From: Chromobotia macracanthus
Taxonomy: Eukaryota > Chordata > Actinopteri > Cypriniformes > Botiidae
Direction of reading: 5' to 3'
DNA: 64,000 nt
NCBI GenBank assembly: GCA_036877525.1
Contig: JAZGTH010000002.1
Span: 13,612,501 to 13,676,500, forward strand
Below the pieces are notes generated by a model, which worked only from the letters and a program-made list of their open reading frames with translations, was not told the origin of the DNA and did no database searches. Of this stretch, positions 58,801 through 64,000 are shown one piece after another; the first letter of the stretch is position 1; every line of letters starts with the position of its first letter. The translations under genes were made by a program, and so were the position numbers.

Positions 58801-61800
58801 AATATAGGACTTACAATGTACGACTTGAAAGCAAACACACAGACTAAAAGCCACAAAACTTTCAATTTAATGCTCTCAATTTCACACACACACACTTGTG
58901 GAGGTGGATAACAGGTGTTCTGAACTTCCTGTATCCTGTTCTGTTGACCGTTCTTCTCTTCTATTTATTAACCCACACGGATGAGTTTTCCTTTCTTTGT
59001 TATCAGTCACTGGGATTATTTTGGGAGTTCGCTTCCATATAAACGTCAGCTGTAGGTACAGCACATCAGAAAGACAGGCCGCTGGTATCCAGAGTTTATT
59101 CAGTATCAGACTGTGAGTACAGATGAGTCATGGTCTGTATCGTGTGATAAACACTAGCTGCAACACATTTAACACATATGCTGTGGATGATACACAACCT
59201 CAGACCCCACACAAACAAACCACTGCAACAACAATTTCATGTTCCAAACAGAGATGGCGGTAGAGAGGCAAAAATTACAGATTGCAGCTTTAAAGATTAT
59301 ACAATTACTACAAAGTTTGTTTCTGTAGTATCCATTATGTTGGTGGCTCCTGTAATGACACAGGATGTTTTTATCTGTATAATGACACACTGGCACTATT
59401 AATACCAAAAACTATTATGCAGATAATGTTTCCTGGCAGTCGCTTGCCACTAGCAGTCATTGTTCCCATGTGAGAAATGCAAGCCAGGCAAGCCGACAAT
59501 AAAACACTTGTTGACACAGACCGATATCATAAATGGAGACAATTGAAGAAGGATCTGCTTGCTCTGGATACTGTGGAAAACGCCAAATCTTGAAATTCTG
59601 TTTTGGGAGCATTTCAGTGGAAGAGTTTGGAATTCGTAGTGACCCGAGACTGTCAAAAACCAAAACACACACAAACAATATCATAAAAGCACCATTTAAG
59701 AGTCCCTAATATGTTAGCTGTGTGTGACTGTGATCAGACACAAAAATAAAAGCATACACACAGTTAACAATTCTGAGGGGGAAATCAGTTTCCCAAATAT
59801 TTCCATTAAGTAACAAAAGCATTCTAGAAATGTTCAAAATGTCCAATTTTGAGATATTGTATTAACATTATTGCTTGGTTATATAAAGGTTTAATTCTAT
59901 AACTTTTTTACACATTCCACTAACACCTTAAGAATAACAGTTTTGATTTATAAAGTAAAAAAATGTTCTACTAATGTTACTGCAAGGATGTTTTTTGATA
60001 ACTTTGAAAGAACTTTTAGAGAACATCAGCCAATGTTCTGTGAAAGTTCCCTGTTAGCTGGACTAAGATTATGAGCATGGTTTCACTTTTGGGCAAACTA
60101 CTCCTTTAACTGCATGACTGTCATACTCTCCATATTTGTATACTGAAAATATCCCTCTTACAGTTACTGCAGTGGGTTTAGACTGGCCAGCTGTCTCACA
60201 CCAGACACAGCCACTGTGACGAGGTGCTGACGCTGCTCATGGTGACATACTCCATCAACGCCCTGAGCCCCAGCAACCTGCTCTTCAGGATGACGGTCAC
60301 AGAGAGCAACAGAGCGGAAAAAAATCAAACCAAACCCTTCTTTAGGAACGCAGAAGCGGCAGGAAACCGCATGCGCCATGGGAAACCTTTTCTCTGGCAC
60401 TAATAGGAGAATTTACGCATCTAATTGTTTTCTTTAAACTTTTAAAAGCTGCTGTGTTAAACAATTTCACAAATATGACAATTTCTCTGAGTTCTGCAGA
60501 AGCACATTTTGATAGAAGGACGGTCTCTCCAGCACTGAGGATAAATCACGCTTGAGCTAAAACCCCCTTCAGCATGAAACTCGGATTTGCACGGTGTCAG
60601 GCAAAAAGTGGAACAAGGAACACGGGCGGCTCCACACTCTCTTTATCGCTCTCGTTTTCTCATCCTGAGAGAACTCCTGCTAGGTTTATATCTCAGGCTG
60701 GATATCAGAGGAGTTTCTACTGCAGCTGAGGAGAAATAATCTCTCTCTCTCTTTGAGTTCTTATAATATGAAGGTTAGAGGTAGGAGTGCATGTTACCCG
60801 ATGGCTATTGTGTTAGTGCACTACACAGAGAGCCACACTCTTTTTCTTTCACATGTACACACACCCACGCTCCGAGTACAAGTGCGTGCTCTGCACCTCG
60901 ATGCCGCCAGGATGAATTACTTGAGGGGACTACGAAAGGGGGCACGCATTTGTCACTTTATCCTAAACAAATGTACCAATTGAGTCACCATATTAAGGTC
61001 AGGCCAGTTCACAGCTTTGTTAGACAGTTTAATACTGTACACAAAAAACAAACAACCTTCCTTGTACAATAAAGTACAATAAAATAAAATTATCAATTTT
61101 ATACAATATGTAACAAGGTGTCCCTGCTTCTCTCTACTTGGGAAAAGAGCTAACAGGGAACATTCTCAGAAGGTCAGCTAACATTCTCAAAAAGTCCTCT
61201 CAATGTCTCAAAACCGTTTCATTAGTAGAAAGCTTTTAAATTATATATCATATATAAAAAACGTTGTTTTTAAGTTGTTAGTGGAACGTGTTAAAAACGT
61301 TACAGAATTTAAAAAATGTTTGGATAATGTTCTTATAACCAAGTCATAACATTAAAACAATGTCTAAAAACTGGACGTTTTGAACATTCCTAGAACATTC
61401 AAAATACCTTTTTTACCTTTTTTGTTACTTGGGAAATATTCTTACAACCTAAAATTGTTAGCTGGTGGCAGAGGGGTCACAGCCCTGGTGCTCTGTATGT
61501 TAATGAGCTCCTGAAAGCTTGACTTGACCTTAATCATGGAAGCACTGAAATGAAGACACAAATAGCACAAAGTGTTCTGATCGTTATTGCAAACACATGT
61601 TCTCATTGTCTCACTGTGATTAATATGCCAGGCAGTGAGACTCATGGGATCTGAAGTTCACACCACAGCCATGTGAGCAGAGGTACAGAGAGCCATATGT
61701 TCTAAAGGTGAGTTCGGATTCAAGTGCAGGTAAGACAAAAATAGAAACACAATAGTGACATGGAGCGCTGAGAACCATGGGAAATAAAGGCGGTACCTGA

Positions 61801-61906
61801 GGGTTTTGGTGGTCATATCAGCAGCTGTAATGCCGTGATAGACTAGCGTCTCGTTCCACACTGGATTCAGTGTGTTCTTTAAAGTCTTAGTGCGCAGTTT
61901 ATTGGC
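47844..61906 (-). CDS. Doc2/rabphilin-family double C2-domain protein, 3' part (partial)
   Basis: Calcium- and phospholipid-binding protein of regulated exocytosis (Doc2 or rabphilin-3A type). Minus-strand exons, 5' to 3': 61797-61906, 58326-58452, 58167-58223, 57514-57638, 50499-50580, 50079-50175, 47844-47974; phases agree, 242 residues to the stop. The first exon (ANKLRTKTLKNTLNPVWNET) and second (CDMDRLGRNEFIGEVRVALK) are the second half of C2A. A 19-residue linker exon follows, then C2B: GRILVSLLYVTEKSSLVVGI, MDSNGYSDPFVK, KKKTLNPEFNE, WDYDLGMSNDFIGG, and the tail GERLKHWFECLKHKGKKVEY ... SSD. The Asp ligands visible (DMD in C2A; MDSNGYSD, WDYD and SND in C2B) are those of Ca2+-binding C2 domains. 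HWFECL and WHTLT recall Doc2B; PDMGKK, DPFVK and the SSD end recall rabphilin. Start of C2A and the N terminus lie beyond 64000. Confidence 0.88.
48380..48559. repeat. Family C cyprinid element, partial
   Basis: The right end gtgagtaaaggatgacaaaa ... ggggtgaactgtcccttta is clear. The left end is diverged. Confidence 0.6.
49232..49345. repeat. Degenerate CTATACAT/CTGT tandem tract
   Basis: Repeats of ctatacat, then ctgtctgt and tctctctc, in an intron of the Doc2-like gene. Confidence 0.8.
50770..50945. repeat. GAGA/purine-rich low-complexity tract
   Basis: About 175 bases almost purely of gagaga with cagacaga interruptions. The long frames on both strands here are artefacts of the repeat. 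Confidence 0.9.
52495..52845. repeat. Family B element
   Basis: Starts cccagctaacgttctcagg and ends cttacaacctaaaattattagctggg. Same internal order as the 6.2 kb copy. Confidence 0.75.
53340..53410. repeat. CA-rich microsatellite
   Basis: Interrupted CA repeats with acgtgcgc and aaacaaac breaks. Confidence 0.85.
53640..53797. repeat. 12-bp minisatellite (acacccgcagac units)
   Basis: About a dozen units of acacccgcagac alternating with the variant acacacgcagac; pure array at about 53646-53793. Because the unit length is divisible by three, all frames stay open and give artefactual repeat proteins. Confidence 0.95.
55022..55350. repeat. Family B element, opposite orientation
   Basis: Starts cagctaacaattttaggttg/taagaac, the reverse complement of the usual right end, and runs to ttagccaatgttctaagaaa. 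A second cccagctaacagggaac start at about 55345 may be a nested remnant. Confidence 0.7.
55744..55825. repeat. (CA)n microsatellite
   Basis: About 40 uninterrupted CA units. Confidence 0.98.
57297..57465. repeat. Family B element, truncated
   Basis: Only the right half remains: cttataaccaagaaataaca ... gttcttacaacctaacattg/ttag. It lies just outside the exon at 57514-57638. Confidence 0.65.
59238..59293. repeat. Family A element, right end only
   Basis: gagatggcggtagagaggca followed by aaaattacagattgcagctttaa. The rest of the element is missing. Confidence 0.6.
59761..60061. repeat. Family B element, opposite orientation
   Basis: Starts cagttaacaattctgag and ends gtgaaagttccctgttagctgg. 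Confidence 0.7.
61148..61465. repeat. Family B element
   Basis: Starts gagctaacagggaacattct and ends cttacaacctaaaattgttagctgg. Confidence 0.75.
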
Positions 61907-62264
61907 CTAAAAGAGAGAGGAAAAACATAAGAATTGTAAGTTATGAACATATTATAGACAGTCCCCCTTGGGGCAAACCTGGGGTGAGTTTCTTGCATAA
62001 CGGCACAATAGTGAAGGCCCCTACCCTAACTCCCACACCGCAGAACCCAGCACTAAACTAGAAGCACACAATGATGCCCAAAATTAACATTCACATGTCA
62101 CCACCTCAGAGCACGAGATGTGGTTAACACCTCCAAGCTCCACCCGTATAAAAATTACTGCAGCTCTATATAGTTCAGTTTTAAAATAATCTGTTAGAAT
62201 CACATGCTGCTCGGATGTGCTAGTTGTTAGTTCCTGCAAATTTGTGCAGCCAGTTCGATGTTGG

Positions 62265-62310
62265 TGCAAGGCTAGGGCTGGCAACTGGAAAGTTGTTGGT
62301 TCGATCCAAA
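62265..62310. repeat. SINE-like B-box fragment
   Basis: ctggaaagttgttggttcga/tcc resembles a tRNA-type B box. The fragment is too short to be a tRNA gene. Confidence 0.35.
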
Positions 62311-62439
62311 ATCCAGTCTGCTTAGCTAATCGATGCTCCCAGTCATTTCAGTCTAGCAATTTACTGTAGGTCTGTCTTTAATGTGTTGATATATATTGAG
62401 AACAAGATACAACAGCTTAAATGTGTTATCCCTAACTGT

Positions 62440-62664
62440 TCAGTTAAAAATGAACAAATATCAGTTACTGAGTAAGTGCATATGTAAGTTTATATAAGTT
62501 TATAATGATTTATAATTTCAGCTGTCGGGTCAGATTTCCCAGAAAATGTCAGTTTGGCTTCATTTGACTTCAACATACGTAAAGAAAAGTATGTAAAGTA
62601 ACCTGCAGTTTTATGTTTCAAACAGAGATGGGGTTAGGGAGGCGAAAGTTACGAATTGCAGCTA
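62440..62664. repeat. Family A element
   Basis: Interior tttcagctgtcgggtcagat and right end gaaagttacgaattgcagct match other copies. The left terminus is decayed. Confidence 0.6.
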
Positions 62665-63933
62665 CTTAATACTTGAATATCAAGTGTTTATTCAACGTGT
62701 AGTATGCAAATGAAACAATATGTATCATGTTGTAATTTCATTCTGCTGGACCGGTTCTGTTACTCTTGGGGCATTTGATTCGCTGCTCTCCCGCTCTGTG
62801 CATGCATGGCCCAGTTTGCCAAGAACAAAACCATACTTCCAACACCAACATATTGTCAATACACTCTGTTTTAATTATTTGAGGAAGAGATCCGGACTAA
62901 ATTTGTAAATGTAGTGAACACAGGTGAAGACAATCGTACAACAAAACAACAGAATCTGTTAATGAAAATTAAGTTAAAAAAGTCAAGTAAAAAAGGGTTT
63001 TACTTGAAAAAAAAATGTATGTCTGATAAATGTTCTTAATTCATCTGCCATTGGTAGGTGTGACCATAAAGTACATTTTGGACCCTGAGCTGAAACGATA
63101 AACCATGCCTGAACTGATATTTGATTAGGAAAAGGACACAGAGAAACTCAGGGTGAGAGATATGTCCAGCCACCTAGATAACTACATAAACAGACAATGA
63201 ATGGTAGAGAAGAGAGAGATAAGAGAGAGAGAGAGTCAGTCAGAACGAACAGGAGTGGAGCATCATTTATCTGTTCTCCTTCAGGTGAGGAGCAGACATC
63301 TGCTCACCTTCTTACAGAGGAGAGAGAGGACGAGAGGCTTCCCCCAAATCACCTCTGCCTCTCTCTCCTTCACACACAGATCAACATCTGTGTTTCTTCT
63401 GTTTCCTCTCCCTAAATTACATCTCCTCCCTTCTGATAAATATTATAAAAATATAAACAGACATTTATTAACAGGCTTTCATGTATAAATCTAGTTGTGA
63501 TTAATATAAAACTAACCCTAACCAAAACCCTACAAACTTTTGCATTTTTAGACTTGCACAAAACAGTTGTTTTCATACTTAACTAACAGAATGTGTGATC
63601 CAGCTGCTTACACAAACCTTCATCACTTGCACATTGGGTTTGTTTATTAGGGTGTTTTTCATGAAAATCATTGCCTGGTCCTCACAATGTCACGATTTAG
63701 AAGAGCTACAGGAGAAAATCCTATCCTATCTCTGGCCACACACACACACCTTCCCTCTCACACATACACACACTCTTCAAATACCCTCACATATCTCCCT
63801 AAATCGACAATTACCCTCCATAAGCTTGTTCAACAAATGAGTGTTAAATCAAAAAATGGCCTGGCTGTAAAACCCAAACAGAGCAAGCCCACGTCATTCA
63901 TTGCCTGAAGAGTATGTTGCTTCTCTACATATT

Positions 63934-63936
<3 letters not shown>

Positions 63937-63977
<41 letters not shown>
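63937..63977. repeat. (CT)n microsatellite
   Basis: About 20 uninterrupted CT units near the right edge. Confidence 0.95.
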
Positions 63978-63980
<3 letters not shown>

Positions 63981-64000
63981 CTGCTGCATTTAAAGCTGGA

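Larger units (their letters stand above)
61907..64000. other. Intron of the Doc2-like gene to the window edge
   Basis: The upstream exon with the start of C2A must lie further right; I looked for its DPYVK-type coding on the minus strand and did not find it. A family-A copy, a SINE fragment and a terminal CT microsatellite (63937-63977) are the only recognised items. Confidence 0.5.

Noticed and set aside
1..64000. CRISPR arrays, prokaryotic operons, rRNA genes or intact viral or retrotransposon coding regions
   Set aside because: None seen; gene structure, introns and repeats are those of a fish nuclear genome.

Overview
The window is vertebrate nuclear DNA from a teleost fish, most likely a cypriniform (carp/zebrafish group). 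The evidence is compact multi-exon genes with GT-AG introns, a teleost-type insulin-like growth factor 3 gene, a C1-inhibitor gene with two Ig-like domains fused to the serpin (a known fish arrangement), a UGT5-like UDP-glucuronosyltransferase with an intronless coding region, and many copies of the short 'agggacagttcaccc...gtgaactatcccttta' element that is abundant in cyprinid genomes. Species and chromosome cannot be read from the sequence.

Layout. 1-264 (+): last coding exon of a DEDD-like death-effector-domain gene. 3.09-4.70 kb (-): UGT5-like enzyme with a probable non-coding first exon near 5.5 kb. 7.5-29.1 kb (+): atp2b3, the plasma-membrane calcium pump PMCA3. Its CpG-rich promoter and non-coding first exon are near 7.5-8.15 kb, and I could place 22 coding exons, including an extra site-A exon, the 154-nt site-C exon and a terminal exon read in two frames. 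30.6-32.3 kb (+): a two-coding-exon gene for a 309-residue protein I do not recognise; it has a possible degenerate methyl-CpG-binding-like segment and a C-terminal coiled coil. 33.8-36.8 kb (+): igf3, four coding exons, 206 residues. 40.3-45.2 kb (+): serping1 (C1 inhibitor), nine coding exons, 605 residues, with Arg at P1. 47.8-61.9 kb (-): 3' part of a Doc2/rabphilin-family double-C2 gene (seven exons, 242 residues); its 5' part lies beyond the right edge.

I checked the reading frame across every intron of atp2b3, igf3, serping1, the Doc2-like gene and the unrecognised gene. The exon lengths sum to intact frames, so the models are internally consistent, but all come from reading by eye without alignments or transcripts.

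Between genes and in introns the DNA is AT-rich and full of short non-autonomous elements. Family A has ends like 'ttaaagctgcaatctgtaac' and its inverse, about nine copies. Family B has ends like 'cccagctaac' / 'gttagctggg', six copies, five of them inside the Doc2-like introns. Family C is the cyprinid 'gttcaccc' element. tRNA-derived SINE-like fragments and microsatellites are also present. I see no operon-like functional cluster: the genes are unrelated (apoptosis signalling, glucuronidation, calcium export, growth factor, complement control, calcium-triggered exocytosis). No bacterial, viral or CRISPR system is visible.
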